A DNA stretch of 64,000 nucleotides from Micromonospora_E sp048060115 (GCF_048060115.1 NZ_JBHMIM010000007.1:1-64000); one strand, 5' to 3'; shown: positions 1 through 9,228, counted from the first letter of the stretch. Notes: generated from the sequence alone by a model not told the origin. Numbers and translations are program-made.

Positions 1-1339
1 CGTTCGACACCGCGGCCAGGGTGCCGCCGCGGGCGGCGACCGCGGCGACCGACGAACCCAGGTCACCGTCGCCGTCCAGGCTGTCGCCGTCGAACCGGAA
101 GCCGAGCACCTCGCTCCACAGCGGAGCCAGGTAGCAGACGTGCCGCTGATGACCGGTGTACTCCTGGGTCACCTGCAACTCGACGGCGAGTCGGGTGGTC
201 GGCATGGCGCCGATCACCGGCGACACTGGCTCTCGGGTCTGGAAGTCGATCGGACCGTACTTGACCTGCACGATCGCGTTGTCGCGGAACTGTCCGTCGA
301 GCGGGGCGAAATGGTCGTACGCCGCCCGTGCCCGGTCGGTGGTGCGGTCCCGCCAGTCCTGCCGGTGGTTGTAGACGAACGCCCGCCAGTGCACCACCCC
401 GCCGTGCGGGGCGAGGGCGTCGGCAAGCAGGTTGGCGCCGTCGGCGTGGCTGCGCCCGTACGCGAACGGGCCGGGCTGACCCTCCGAGTCGGCTTTCACC
501 ACGTAGCCGCCGAAGTCCGGCACCGCCCGGTAGACCTGCGCGGTGGTGGCCGCCCACCAGTCGCGTACCGCCGGGTCGTGCGGGTCGGCGGTGGGCAGAC
601 CGCCGAGCACCATCGGCGCGGCGAACGTCACCGACAGGTGCAACCGGATGCCGTACGGGCGGAAGATGTCGGCGAACGTGGCGACGTCGTCGAGCCGGTC
701 GGTGAGCAGCCGGGCCTCGGTGCGTCCGACGTTGACGTTGTTGATGGTGATCGCGTTGACACCGCTGGCGGCGAGCAGCCGGGCGTACGCCCGAACCCGG
801 GCCAGGTCGGTGGTGATCGCGCCGGCGCGCCAGAAGATCGACCCACCCGAGTAGCCCCGCTCGACCTGCCCCATCACCGGGTGCACGTCGATGTTGTCCC
901 AGTGGTCGAGCATCCGGCGCCGGATGACCGGCCGGTGCGGCTGGGTGGTGAGGTCGCCGCCGAATGCCGATTCGCCGAGCCGGATCAGATGGAACAGTCC
1001 GTACAGCAGCCCGGGTGGCGCGTCGGCGGTCACGGTGGTGAGGCCACCGGCGCGGCCGATGGTGTAGCCCTCGTCGCCGAGGTCGCCAGCGGCATCGGCG
1101 GCGTCGACGACCCTGCCGGGCGCGGCGCCGGTCAGTGCCAGCAGCAGATCCGCGTCGCCGTCGACCGACAGGCGGGTCACCGAGCCACCGAAGCTGGCGC
1201 AGGCGGCCCGCACCTCGGCATGGACGGTGTCGACAAGCAGTCCGTCACCGGAGATCAGGGTGCGCCGGGATCCGATCGCGCGCAGCGCTCCGGCCGGCAG
1301 CCAGGCTGGATGAACTGTGGTCCGCAGTGCATCGCTCAC
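1..1339 (-). CDS. Alpha-glucuronidase, GH67 family (C-terminus outside window)
   Basis: Removes 4-O-methyl-glucuronic acid from the non-reducing end of xylo-oligosaccharides during hemicellulose use. I translated about 446 residues from a GTG at 1339, preceded by GGAGGAG seven bases upstream. GH67 hallmarks are present: HWDN near residue 146, SEGQPGP with the presumed general acid Glu near 286, WRAFVY near 319, PIDFQ with Asp near 365 and TQEY with Glu near 393. The last two fall at the spacing of the known catalytic bases. GH67 enzymes are about 680 residues, so the C-terminal helical domain lies beyond base 1. No signal peptide is seen, which suggests a cytoplasmic enzyme acting on imported oligosaccharides. 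Confidence 0.9.
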   Translation of the reverse strand, partial: MSDALRTTVHPAWLPAGALRAIGSRRTLISGDGLLVDTVHAEVRAACASFGGSVTRLSVDGDADLLLALTGAAPGRVVDAADAAGDLGDEGYTIGRAGGLTTVTADAPPGLLYGLFHLIRLGESAFGGDLTTQPHRPVIRRRMLDHWDNIDVHPVMGQVERGYSGGSIFWRAGAITTDLARVRAYARLLAASGVNAITINNVNVGRTEARLLTDRLDDVATFADIFRPYGIRLHLSVTFAAPMVLGGLPTADPHDPAVRDWWAATTAQVYRAVPDFGGYVVKADSEGQPGPFAYGRSHADGANLLADALAPHGGVVHWRAFVYNHRQDWRDRTTDRARAAYDHFAPLDGQFRDNAIVQVKYGPIDFQTREPVSPVIGAMPTTRLAVELQVTQEYTGHQRHVCYLAPLWSEVLGFRFDGDSLDGDGDLGSSVAAVAARGGTLAAVSN

Positions 1340-1448
1340 GCGATCTCCTCCCCAGGCTGAGAGACATTCTTCCTGATCCGTCGATCCAGTGCAGCCTTCG
1401 GCGGCGCCCGGATTGGCCGTACTGGCACCCGTCGGTCACCCTGTCAGG

Positions 1449-1949
1449 GTGGATCTCAACGACACGCAGTCCCTGGTCACCCTGCTCAGCGGCCTGGCCA
1501 TCCTGATCGGGCTGATTGGCGTGGTCGTGCCGATTCTGCCCGGGTTGCTGCTCTGTTGGGCCGGGGTGCTCGGCTGGGCGATCTTCAGTGACGCGGGCGG
1601 CGGCAAGTGGCTGATCGTTCTGGCCGCCACCGTGGTCACCGTCGGCGGCACGGTGATCAAGTACCTGTGGCCGGGTCGGGACCTCAAACGGGCTGGCGTA
1701 CCCAACCAGTCGTTGCTGATCGGTGGTGCGCTGGGGCTCGTCGGCTTCTTCGTCGTCCCGGTGCTCGGTCTGGTCATCGGCTTCGTGCTCGGGGTGTGGC
1801 TCGCCGAGCGACAGCGGCTCGGCGACTTCGCCGCCGCCTGGCCGGCGACGAAGCGGGCGGTGCTGGCGGTCGGCTTGGCCATGCTGATCGAGTTCACCGC
1901 CGGACTGACCCTGGCCGGGCTGTGGCTGCTCGGCCTGTTGGTGGCGTGA
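1449..1949 (+). CDS. DUF456 family membrane protein
   Basis: A small integral membrane protein of about 166 residues, almost entirely made of hydrophobic segments. A Gly/Pro-containing first hairpin (VVPILPGLLLCWAGVLGWAI) and a second repeat-like hairpin around GFFVVPVLGLVIGFVLGVWL are typical of DUF456, a family without known function. The GTG at 1449 is chosen because residues before it look non-coding, although the frame is open back to 1389. There is no strong ribosome binding site. It is transcribed away from the GH67 gene and converges on the GDSL gene. No substrate can be inferred. Confidence 0.75.
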   Translation: MDLNDTQSLVTLLSGLAILIGLIGVVVPILPGLLLCWAGVLGWAIFSDAGGGKWLIVLAATVVTVGGTVIKYLWPGRDLKRAGVPNQSLLIGGALGLVGFFVVPVLGLVIGFVLGVWLAERQRLGDFAAAWPATKRAVLAVGLAMLIEFTAGLTLAGLWLLGLLVA

Positions 1950-1974
1950 CCGGGCGTGCGCCGGGCCACGCGGG

Positions 1975-3872
1975 TCAGAAGTAGTCGGTGACGCTGACGG
2001 AATCGTAGGCGTCGTAGGTGTCCATCGGCGCGCTCCACGCGTCCGCCCATCCCTCGTCGCTGTCCCAGGTCGAGGCGTCCCAGGATGAGGCGTCGAAGAA
2101 CCTTGTCAGTGGCTCGTCGATGGCGAAACTGTCCCACGCGGTGATGTCCCAGTCCGGCTCGGTGCCGAAATCGGACCAGCCGGCGGTGTCGAAGTAGTCG
2201 GTCTGTGCGGAGAGGGTGTCCGCCGCCGACTGGAACACCTGCGGGTGGCTCAGGGTGAGATCCGCCAGCGACGGGGAGTACCACGGGCCGTCCGACAGCC
2301 CGAAGCCCGCGTCGAGCGGGATGTCGGACATGCTGATGCCGGGCATGTGGGTTCGCCGGATCCGATGGGGCTCACCGCCGACCAGTCCACCTGCCCGGGG
2401 TCGTAGGCGGCAGCCTGGAGCTGGCCGGCGGCTGATCCGAACGAGTCGAACGGCGACAGCAGTTCGGTCTGACCCTGGCCCAGCACTCGCGCGGCCGAAT
2501 CCACCAGCGGCGGGTGGAGCAGATCCCGGTAGAGCGGCTGGCCCAACTCGTTCGGGTGGAAGGACCGGACGTCCTCGTCGCCGACGAGCCCATTCACCGC
2601 AGGGTTGGAGCTGACCAGGGTGTTGTCGTTCCAGTTCGGAAGCAGGAACTGCAGGTCCTGCCCCGGCTGCAACGGGACCCGGCCGGCGTAGTGCTCCTGC
2701 CACATCGTCATCGTCGTCCAGTAGCGGGCGGACGCCTGGCTCTCCAGGATGTCGATCAGGTTGAGCGGAATGCCCATGGACTCCGGGTCGAATTGGTTCA
2801 TCGGCCATTGCCTGCCATCGCCCGGCAGCGCCAGCGGGATGTTGCGGTCGTCGAGCGGGCTCAGCGCGTACGGGTACCCGGCGTACAGGATGTTCATCGT
2901 GTCCCCGCCCTTGGCTGAGATCGCGGTGATCACCTCCTCGACCCCGCGAAGGTCGGTCGACAGTCGACCGACCAACTCGTTGATCTGTGCTGTGCCCGTT
3001 GCCAGGGCTCCGTCACGCAGGCCGGGAAGGTCGAGCAACAGATACGGCGATTGGCCCGGTTGCAATGCCGACCGGAGCACCAGTTCGAAGCCGCCGTACT
3101 TGTCGTTGCCTCCGTTGTTGCCGCCGATGCTGAGTAGCACCGTGTCGGTCTTGTAGGTGACCGCATTGATCTGGCTGTTGTGCGGGCCGTACGCCCAGTT
3201 GAGGTAGTCGTGGCCGAGTAACTCGTCGGTGTCCGCGCCGGCCTCGGCCGCGAAGGTGACGTTGATGACCGGGCCACCGTTGAGGGTGGGCAGCACCGGC
3301 GGAACGATCTCCGGATTGAGCCGGTCCGCCGTGTAGGTGATCCGGATCTCCGCGTCCGGGTACTGCAACTGAAGTTGGCGTACGGCCTGCAGCGCCCCGG
3401 CGTCGCGGGACTGGTAGGCGGGATTGGGCTGGACGATATCGTCCACGGTGGGGCCGGTGCCGACGTAGGAGTCGTTGCCGAGCAGCCCCAGCCCGGAGAT
3501 GAACGAGTCGCCCAGGACGGCGATGTGATACTCCTTGCCGGCGTGCGGCGAGAACGGCAGCCCAAGCCCGCTGGGCCGCTCGCTCAGTGACGCGCCGGGC
3601 ACCGCGTCGATCAGCGTGAATTCGAGCGGGGTGACCGGGGGTTCGATGGGACGCTCGGCCACGTCGGCCTTGTCGAGGACCTGCGTGGTGAGCGTGGTCA
3701 GGTTCTGCTGTGCGGTTGCCAGCAGCGCCGGCGCAGCACTGTCCAGGTCGGCCATGGTCAACGCGTTGAGGAGACTCTGCCGGGTTTGTTCGACGGCGTC
3801 TGCTGCTGCGCGTACCCGTGAGCCGAGGTCGTGCGTGCCACCGATGTCCATTCCGACGAACGCCATCTCCAC
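1975..3872 (-). pseudogene. SGNH/GDSL hydrolase with WXG100-like head, apparently frameshifted near 2346
   Basis: From a GTG at 3872 (ATG 3866 is an alternative) the frame gives a helical head beginning VEMAFVGMDIGG, like WXG100/ESX-type N-termini. An SGNH hydrolase core follows, with GDSF near residue 121, SIGGNNGGND near 250 and a catalytic-His block FHPNELGQ near 460. The frame then turns into Arg/Ser/Pro-rich shadow sequence and stops at 2250. From about 2346 a different frame on the same strand continues to 1975 with sensible acidic, Trp/Asp/Tyr-rich protein (WDASTWDSDEGWADAW). A one-base shift around the CCCACATG at 2345-2352 rejoins the two. A true mutation, a sequencing error, or a separate 123-residue gene starting at ATG 2346 are all possible. 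A GTG at 3947 overlaps the stop of the upstream ATPase gene, but its extra residues look non-coding. Confidence 0.7.
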
Positions 3873-3946
3873 CGCCGCCTCTGTGCGTAGCCGTTCCGTG
3901 TCCAGGGTTCGCCGCGAAGACCCGCCCCGGTTCCCTGGCTGGAGCA

Positions 3947-5941
3947 CTATCTGACGGAGGAAGGTGGTGCGGGCCAGGCGGACCGGCGGAGCAGTCGGAT
4001 GCCGTTGAGCGCGACCAGCACTGTGGAGCCCTCGTGCCCGGCCACACCGAGCGGCAACGGCAGGTGACCCACGATGTCCCAGGTAGCCAGGACGACGATC
4101 ACGGTGCCGGCGATGACCAGATTGGCGATCACGTAACGCCGCGCCCGGCGGGCGAGCGCGACGACCGCCGGGATCGTGGCCAGGTCGTCGCGGACGATCA
4201 CCGTGTCCGCCGCAGCCAGGGCCAGGTCTGCCCCGACGCCGCCCATCGCGATGCTGGTGTGCGCGGTGGCCAGCGCGGGCGCGTCGTTGACGCCGTCGCC
4301 GACCACCAGCACCTGCCGTCCGGCGGCCTGCAGTTCCCGGACGGCGGCGACCTTGTCCTGCGGTAGCAGGCCAGCCCGTACCTGATCGATGCCGACGTCG
4401 CCGGCGAGCCGGGCGGCGGCCCGCGGGTTGTCGCCGGTGAGCAGCACCGGCGACCGGCCGGTCAGCTCACTGAGCGCGGCGGTGACCGCTGCCGCGTCGG
4501 GTCGTAGTCGGTCGGTCAGCGCCAGTACGCCGGCGGGTACGCCGTCGACGGCGACGACCACGGCGGTCTGCCCGGCGGACTCCACGTCGGCGACCAGCCG
4601 GCGGGCCTCGTCGTCGGTGGCGCTCAGCAGCTGGGCCGGGCTGGCGACGGCCACCTGAACGGCCCCCTGCGGGCCGCCGACCCGTGCGGTTACACCCCGT
4701 CCAGGCAGGGAGGTGAACTCGTCGGCGGCGGCGAGCAGGAGCCTTCGGTCGCGGGCGGCGGCGACCACGGCGACGCCGATCGGGTGTTCGCTGGACAGTT
4801 CGGCGGCGGCGGCCAGGGCGAGCAGCCGGTCGCCGTCGACCGGCGACGGATCTGCCGGTACGGGGTGGACGGCGGCGATCCGGGGGCGACCTTCGGTCAG
4901 GGTGCCGGTCTTGTCGAACGCCACCAGGTCGGCCCGGCCGAGTCGCTCGATCACGCCGGCCGATTTGACCAGGACACCGTGCCGGCCGGCGGTGGCGATC
5001 GCGGCCAGCAGCGGTGGCATCGTCGCCAGCACCACGGCACACGGCGACGCGACGATCATGAAGGTCATCGCCCGGAGCAGGGCGCTGGTGAGGTCCTCGC
5101 CGAAGGCGAGCGGTATGCCGAACAGGGCCAGCGTCGCGACCACGACGCCGACCGAGTAGCGCTGCTCGATCCGTTCGATGAACAGCTGGGTGGGGGCCTT
5201 GGTGGCGGCGGCTTCCTCGACCATGGTCGCGATCCGGGCGACGACCGTCTCCGCTGCCGGGGTGGTGACCCGTACCCGGAGCATTCCGGTGCCGTTGAGG
5301 GTGCCGGCGTACACGCCGTCGCCGGGGCGGCGGTCGACCGGCAGTGGCTCGCCGGTGATGGTGGCCTGGTCGACCTCGCTGGCTCCGGCGACGACCTGTC
5401 CGTCGGCGCCGATGCGCTCGCCGGGCCGGATCAGGATGACGTCGCCGATCCGCAGCGAGGCGGTGTCGACCCGTTGTTCGACATCGTCGACGATCCGGGT
5501 CGCCTGGGGCGGGGCGAGGTCGAGCAGGCTGTGCACCGCGTCGGCGGTACGCCGGGTGGCGAGCGCCTCCAACGCTCCGGAGGTGGCGAAGATGACGATC
5601 AGCAGGGCGCCGTCGAAGATCTGGCCGACGGCGGCGGCGCCGATCGCGGCGACCACCATCAGCAGGTCGACGTCGAGGGTGCGCTCGCGCAGCGCACGCA
5701 GTCCGGACCAGCCCGGCTCCCAGCCGCCGGCGGCGTAGCAGATCAGGTAGGCGGCCCACCAACTCCAGGCCGGGGCACCGGCCAGCTGGAGCACCCCGCC
5801 GACGGCGAACAGTCCGGTGGCGGCAGCGGCCCAGGGGACCTCGGGCAGCGACCAGATCGGCGTACGGCGGGCCGCGTCGGCCAGCCGTTGGGCGCGGGTC
5901 GGGGCCGGGGGAGCAGGGGCTTCGGTGAGCACGGCGACCAC
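3947..5941 (-). CDS. P1B-4-type heavy-metal-translocating ATPase
   Basis: Exports a transition metal ion across the cytoplasmic membrane using ATP. The 664-residue protein has TGEP (about 196-199, actuator domain), SPC (about 299-301, membrane metal site), DKTGT (about 343-347, phosphorylated Asp), a GDGVNDAP hinge near 556 and HEGST near 632. SPC together with HEGST is the signature of subgroup P1B-4 (CoaT, CtpD, CtpJ), linked to Co(II), Fe(II), Ni(II) or Zn(II). There is no N-terminal metal-binding domain, as usual for this subgroup. The GTG start is one base from a 16-bp perfect palindrome, so the mRNA is probably leaderless or starts at an internal codon. It is divergent from the ArsR/SmtB gene at 5998, its probable regulator. 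Confidence 0.93.
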   Translation of the reverse strand: MVAVLTEAPAPPAPTRAQRLADAARRTPIWSLPEVPWAAAATGLFAVGGVLQLAGAPAWSWWAAYLICYAAGGWEPGWSGLRALRERTLDVDLLMVVAAIGAAAVGQIFDGALLIVIFATSGALEALATRRTADAVHSLLDLAPPQATRIVDDVEQRVDTASLRIGDVILIRPGERIGADGQVVAGASEVDQATITGEPLPVDRRPGDGVYAGTLNGTGMLRVRVTTPAAETVVARIATMVEEAAATKAPTQLFIERIEQRYSVGVVVATLALFGIPLAFGEDLTSALLRAMTFMIVASPCAVVLATMPPLLAAIATAGRHGVLVKSAGVIERLGRADLVAFDKTGTLTEGRPRIAAVHPVPADPSPVDGDRLLALAAAAELSSEHPIGVAVVAAARDRRLLLAAADEFTSLPGRGVTARVGGPQGAVQVAVASPAQLLSATDDEARRLVADVESAGQTAVVVAVDGVPAGVLALTDRLRPDAAAVTAALSELTGRSPVLLTGDNPRAAARLAGDVGIDQVRAGLLPQDKVAAVRELQAAGRQVLVVGDGVNDAPALATAHTSIAMGGVGADLALAAADTVIVRDDLATIPAVVALARRARRYVIANLVIAGTVIVVLATWDIVGHLPLPLGVAGHEGSTVLVALNGIRLLRRSAWPAPPSSVR

Positions 5942-5942
5942 A

Positions 5943-5958
5943 ATAGCTGCGCAGCTAT
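5943..5958. promoter_or_regulatory. Probable ArsR/SmtB operator palindrome
   Basis: ATAGCTGCGCAGCTAT is a perfect 16-bp inverted repeat in the short space between the ATPase start (5941) and the ArsR start (5998). A half-related motif, ATGCAGGTATGCA, follows directly. Its position fits a metal-released repressor controlling both divergent genes. The protein that binds it is inferred from gene context. Confidence 0.6.
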
Positions 5959-5997
5959 GCAGGTATGCAAGTAGGCAGCCTGAGATATTCTCGCTGG

Positions 5998-6366
5998 ATG
6001 CATACCTCGATTCCGGATTTCCGGATGCCGGTCGAGGAGCAGGTGCACCTGGCCGCCGAGACGTTTCGCCTGCTCGCCGATCCCACCCGGATCAAGATCC
6101 TCTGGGCGCTGTTGCAGGGCGAGTCGTCGGTCGCCTGTCTCGCCGAGCTGGTCGGGGCGGCGCCGACGGCGGTCAGCCAGCATCTCGCGAAGCTGCGGTT
6201 GGCCGGGCTGGTGCGTGGTCGCCGCGAAGGCACCTTCGTCTACTACTCGGCGGCCGACGTGCACGTCCGGCAGTTGCTGGCCGAGGCGCTGTTCCACGCC
6301 GATCACGCTGACCGTGACCTGCCCGACCATGCGGCGGGGGATCGGGTGACCCACCACCACGAGTGA
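5998..6366 (+). CDS. ArsR/SmtB-family metal-sensing repressor
   Basis: A winged-helix repressor of 122 residues from ATG 5998. An in-frame ATG at 5965 would add 11 residues inside the operator region. The core reads RLLADPTRIKILWALLQG, then the recognition helix APTAVSQHLAKLRLAGLV and the wing RREGTFVYYS. Helix 5 carries DVH, ten residues, then HADH, which exactly fits the alpha-5 motif D-x-H-x10-H-x2-(E/H) of SmtB, CzrA and NmtR that binds Zn, Co or Ni. A His-rich tail (THHHE) could add ligands. No alpha-3 CxC thiolate site is present, which argues against Cd/Pb sensing. It is divergent from the P1B-4 ATPase. Confidence 0.92.
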   Translation: MHTSIPDFRMPVEEQVHLAAETFRLLADPTRIKILWALLQGESSVACLAELVGAAPTAVSQHLAKLRLAGLVRGRREGTFVYYSAADVHVRQLLAEALFHADHADRDLPDHAAGDRVTHHHE

Positions 6367-6414
6367 CCGACGCCGACCCGGGTCGGGGCGTCGACCACCG
6401 GGCCATCGTCTAAA

Positions 6415-6432
6415 TGAAAACGGCTTCCGTTA
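6415..6432. promoter_or_regulatory. Zur-like box 1 (before the CobW-family gene)
   Basis: TGAAAACGGCTTCCGTTA, centred on AACG-N5-CGTT, lies 28 bases before the ATG at 6461. It is the first of five near-identical sites in 6.4-18.4 kb, and it resembles actinobacterial Zur boxes (consensus around TGAAAATNATTTTCA). Confidence 0.7.
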
Positions 6433-6460
6433 TCTTCTGGGCAGGAGAGAGGAGGCCGCC

Positions 6461-7780
6461 ATGGCCGTACCAAAGGATCCTGCCTCGCCGGCGACGGCGA
6501 GTGTTCCCGACGATGGCCGGCTGCCGGTGACGGTGCTCTCCGGTTTCCTCGGCGCAGGCAAGACCACCCTGCTCAACCACATCCTGGCCAACCGGGAAGG
6601 GCTACGGGTAGCGGTCATCGTCAACGACATGAGCGAGATCAACATCGACGCCGCGTTGGTCCGCGACGGCGGCAGCCTCTCGCGTACCGAGGAGCGCCTG
6701 GTCGAGATGACCAACGGCTGCATCTGCTGCACCCTGCGCGACGATCTGCTGGTGGAGATCGCCCGGTTGGCCCGCGCCGGCCGGTTCGACTATTTGGTGA
6801 TCGAGTCCAGTGGCATCTCCGAGCCGCTGCCGGTCGCGGCGACCTTCGCCTTCGGCACCGACGACGGCGGGGTGCTGGCCGACGTCGCCCGGCTGGACAC
6901 CATGGTCACCGTCGTCGACGCGCCGCACCTGATCGCCCAGCTGCGGGCGGGGGAGTCGCTGGAGCAGCGTGGGCTGGCCGCGTACGACGATGACGACCGC
7001 ACCATCGCCGACCTGCTGGTCGACCAGATCGAGTTCGCCGACCTGATCCTGGTCAACAAGACCGATCTGGTCGCGTCGGACGAGCTGGCGGTGATCGAGG
7101 CGCTGGTCACCCGGCTGAACCCGAAGGCGCGTCAGCTGCGGACCGTACGGGCTCAGGTGCCGCTGACCGAGGTGCTCGACACCGGACGGTTCGACCTGGA
7201 CGAGGCGGAGACCGCGCCGGGCTGGGTCGCCGAGCTCAACGGCGAGCACGTCCCGGAAACCATCGAGTACGGCATCAGCAGCATCGTCTACCGGACGGTC
7301 GCGCCGTTCCATCCGCAACGGCTCTGGGATCTGCTCGCCGAGCTGGACACATTCGGCGTCGTACGGTCGAAGGGCTTTCTCTGGCTGGCGACTCGTCCGG
7401 ACGTGCAGGCGCTCTGGTCGCAGGCCGGGCCGTCGGCCCGGTGCGACCCGGCCGGGGTGCCGGTGGCCGTGTCCGGCGAGTGGCCGGACGACCCCGACGA
7501 GCGGGCCGACCTGGAGTCCAGGTGGGATCCGGTGTTCGGCGACCGCCACCAGGAGCTGGTGTTCATCGGCGTCGGACTGGACGGCGACGGGCTGCGGGCG
7601 GCGCTGGATGCCAGCCTGCTCACCGACGCGGAGCTGGCGGTGGCCGGTGCGGGCCTGGCTGCCGGGTTGGCTGCCTGGAGCGCTCTGCCGGACCCGTTCC
7701 CCGAGTGGGATCTCGGCGAGCTGGACGAACATGGACATGTGTCGAGCCAGACAGGACTCGCCCCTATCGCGACTAGTTGA
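6461..7780 (+). CDS. COG0523/CobW-family GTP-binding metallochaperone
   Basis: A G3E-family P-loop GTPase of 439 residues. Walker A GFLGAGKTT lies near 28-36, the family metal-binding motif GCICC near 86-90, ESSGISEP near 115 and the base-recognition NKTD near 202, followed by a CobW C-terminal domain rich in acidic residues. Zur-controlled members (ZigA, YciC) deliver zinc to client proteins during zinc starvation, and the Zur-like box upstream and the zinc-uptake genes downstream point to this role. GAGGAGG sits just before the ATG. The stop codon TGA at 7778 is itself the start of Zur-like box 2. Cobalamin-linked CobW function is less likely because no cobalamin genes are nearby. Confidence 0.9.
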   Translation: MAVPKDPASPATASVPDDGRLPVTVLSGFLGAGKTTLLNHILANREGLRVAVIVNDMSEINIDAALVRDGGSLSRTEERLVEMTNGCICCTLRDDLLVEIARLARAGRFDYLVIESSGISEPLPVAATFAFGTDDGGVLADVARLDTMVTVVDAPHLIAQLRAGESLEQRGLAAYDDDDRTIADLLVDQIEFADLILVNKTDLVASDELAVIEALVTRLNPKARQLRTVRAQVPLTEVLDTGRFDLDEAETAPGWVAELNGEHVPETIEYGISSIVYRTVAPFHPQRLWDLLAELDTFGVVRSKGFLWLATRPDVQALWSQAGPSARCDPAGVPVAVSGEWPDDPDERADLESRWDPVFGDRHQELVFIGVGLDGDGLRAALDASLLTDAELAVAGAGLAAGLAAWSALPDPFPEWDLGELDEHGHVSSQTGLAPIATS

Positions 7781-7795
7781 AAACGATTACCGTTG
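7778..7795. promoter_or_regulatory. Zur-like box 2 (before the first repeat-protein gene)
   Basis: TGAAAACGATTACCGTTG has the AACG-N5-CGTT core and overlaps the CobW-family stop codon. It lies 45 bases before the GTG at 7840, so the surface-protein genes can be started separately from the GTPase gene. Confidence 0.68.
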
Positions 7796-7839
7796 GCATC
7801 CGGTGATCCATCAGGGATCGCCGGGAAGGAGTCTGTCTC

Positions 7840-8526
7840 GTGTTGACCGCAACCCGCCGTCGGGCCACGGGTGCGCTGGTGACCGGTGCCGCGATGATCG
7901 CGGCCCTGGTCGTCTCGGCCGCTCCGGCGCAGGCGCATGGCGCAACGTTGCCGGTGATCCTCTCCGCCGGCCACGTCGACGTGATCGAGGTGGAGTACGA
8001 GGACGGCGAGCTGGAGCTCGGCGTGCACGACGACACCGTCGAGCCCGGCGTTCACCGCCATCCCGACGAGGTGATCTTCGTCGTCAAGCCCCAGGCCAAG
8101 ACCACTGTCCCCAGTGATCCTGCCTTCGCCTTCCTCGGCACGGCCGGCTCCCGGGTCTGGATCCTGCCGCAGGTGGAGGACGAGGACCTGCTCTTCGCCG
8201 GCATCGCCACCGAGGAGCTGGAAGAGGGCGTCTTCGAGGGCGACTCGCTCGACCTCACCGTGCAGCAGCTGATCAGCGCCCCCAGCTCCGGCCAGGTGGC
8301 GATCTACACCGAGGATCTGTTCGGGCAGCCGACCGTGCTGGCGAACAGCCGCGACGGCCTGCCGGACGTCGTCGACCTGCCGGTCGGTGACCACCTGCAC
8401 GCCAACTGGGCCTTCAACAAGGCCGGTGTCTACCTGCTCAAGGTCAAGGCCAGCGCCACCCTGGCCGGCACCGCGACCGTCGTCGAGTCCGACTCGGTCT
8501 TCCTGCGATTCGTCGTCCTGCCCTGA
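7840..8526 (+). CDS. Secreted choice-of-anchor M domain protein
   Basis: A 228-residue exported protein. A twin-Arg/hydrophobic signal peptide ends near AQAHG (about residue 30), and one complete actinobacterial surface repeat (family TIGR03769, choice-of-anchor M) follows. The repeat shows AGHVDV near 47, VHDDTVEPGVHRHP near 67, FAFLG near 100, ILPQ near 108, a Gly/Pro-rich middle and HLHANWAFNKAGVY near 187. The paired His motifs could bind metal, which is inference. It has neither membrane anchor nor sortase signal, so it should be released or held non-covalently. The GTG start follows GAAGGAG by eight bases. The next gene, a paralogue, follows within 30 bases in the same operon. Confidence 0.85.
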   Translation: MLTATRRRATGALVTGAAMIAALVVSAAPAQAHGATLPVILSAGHVDVIEVEYEDGELELGVHDDTVEPGVHRHPDEVIFVVKPQAKTTVPSDPAFAFLGTAGSRVWILPQVEDEDLLFAGIATEELEEGVFEGDSLDLTVQQLISAPSSGQVAIYTEDLFGQPTVLANSRDGLPDVVDLPVGDHLHANWAFNKAGVYLLKVKASATLAGTATVVESDSVFLRFVVLP

Positions 8527-8555
8527 TCCGGGCCGGACTGGAAGGGAGCAGCGTG

Positions 8556-9212
8556 ATGAACCTCCGTACCCGCCGCTGGTCGGCCGCTGCCGCGTCGAGC
8601 GTGCTGGCCGCGGTGCTGGCGGTCGCCGTGCCCGCCGCACCGGCACAGGCCACCATCATCGAGCTGACCAGTGGTCATGTCGACGTCCTTGACGTGGACC
8701 ATGTCGCCGGTGGGCCGATCGTGGTCAGAGTCGGCGACGACACCGGGTCGACCACCGTCTACCGGGATCCGTCCACCGTGGTATTCGCGGTGCCGGCCGC
8801 CGCGAACGTCGCGGTGCCGTCCGGCTCGGCCTGGGCGTTCCTCGGCACCGGCGGCTACGCCTACGTCCTGCCGCAGACGAACACGGCCGGTCTGCTCTGG
8901 GCCGGTTGGGACACCACCGGTGTCGCCAGTGGTGCCCTGCAGTTCAACCGGGTGGTGGTCAAGCTGACCGACGTGCAGGGGCCGGGCGGGTTCAGCGTCT
9001 TCACCGCCTCCGGCGGCACCCCGACCGTGTTGTTCGACAGCGGCAACGGCCTGCCGGACAGCCTCAACGTCAACCGCAACACCCACGCCCACGTCAACTG
9101 GGGCTTCGACGTCGCCGGCACCTATGTGGCGACGTTCGAGGTCAGCGGCGTGCGTACGTCCAACGGGCAGACGGTGAGCAGCACCGAGGAGTTCACCTTC
9201 GAGGTCGGCTGA
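8556..9212 (+). CDS. Secreted choice-of-anchor M domain protein (paralogue)
   Basis: A second small exported repeat protein of 218 residues. A signal peptide ends near AQATI, then comes a single repeat with SGHVDV, GDDTGSTTVYRDP, WAFLG, YVLPQ, LLWAGWDTT, VQGPGGFSV and NTHAHVNWGFDVAGTY. ATG 8556 is preferred over GTG 8553 because GAAGGGAG lies seven bases before it. Like its neighbour it lacks any anchor. Sequence outside the motifs differs strongly from the first copy, so the duplication is old. A hairpin terminator at 9229-9268 ends this two-gene unit. Confidence 0.85.
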   Translation: MNLRTRRWSAAAASSVLAAVLAVAVPAAPAQATIIELTSGHVDVLDVDHVAGGPIVVRVGDDTGSTTVYRDPSTVVFAVPAAANVAVPSGSAWAFLGTGGYAYVLPQTNTAGLLWAGWDTTGVASGALQFNRVVVKLTDVQGPGGFSVFTASGGTPTVLFDSGNGLPDSLNVNRNTHAHVNWGFDVAGTYVATFEVSGVRTSNGQTVSSTEEFTFEVG

Positions 9213-9228
9213 CCTTCGGGCAACTCGT

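Noticed and set aside
140..1360. A 406-codon open frame on the plus strand
   Set aside because: It lies opposite the GH67 gene, has Arg/Val/Gly/Asp-rich shadow composition and no recognisable motif; the minus-strand frame matches GH67 throughout.
4784..5974. A 396-codon open frame on the plus strand
   Set aside because: It lies opposite the P1B-4 ATPase gene, whose catalytic motifs are all in the minus frame.
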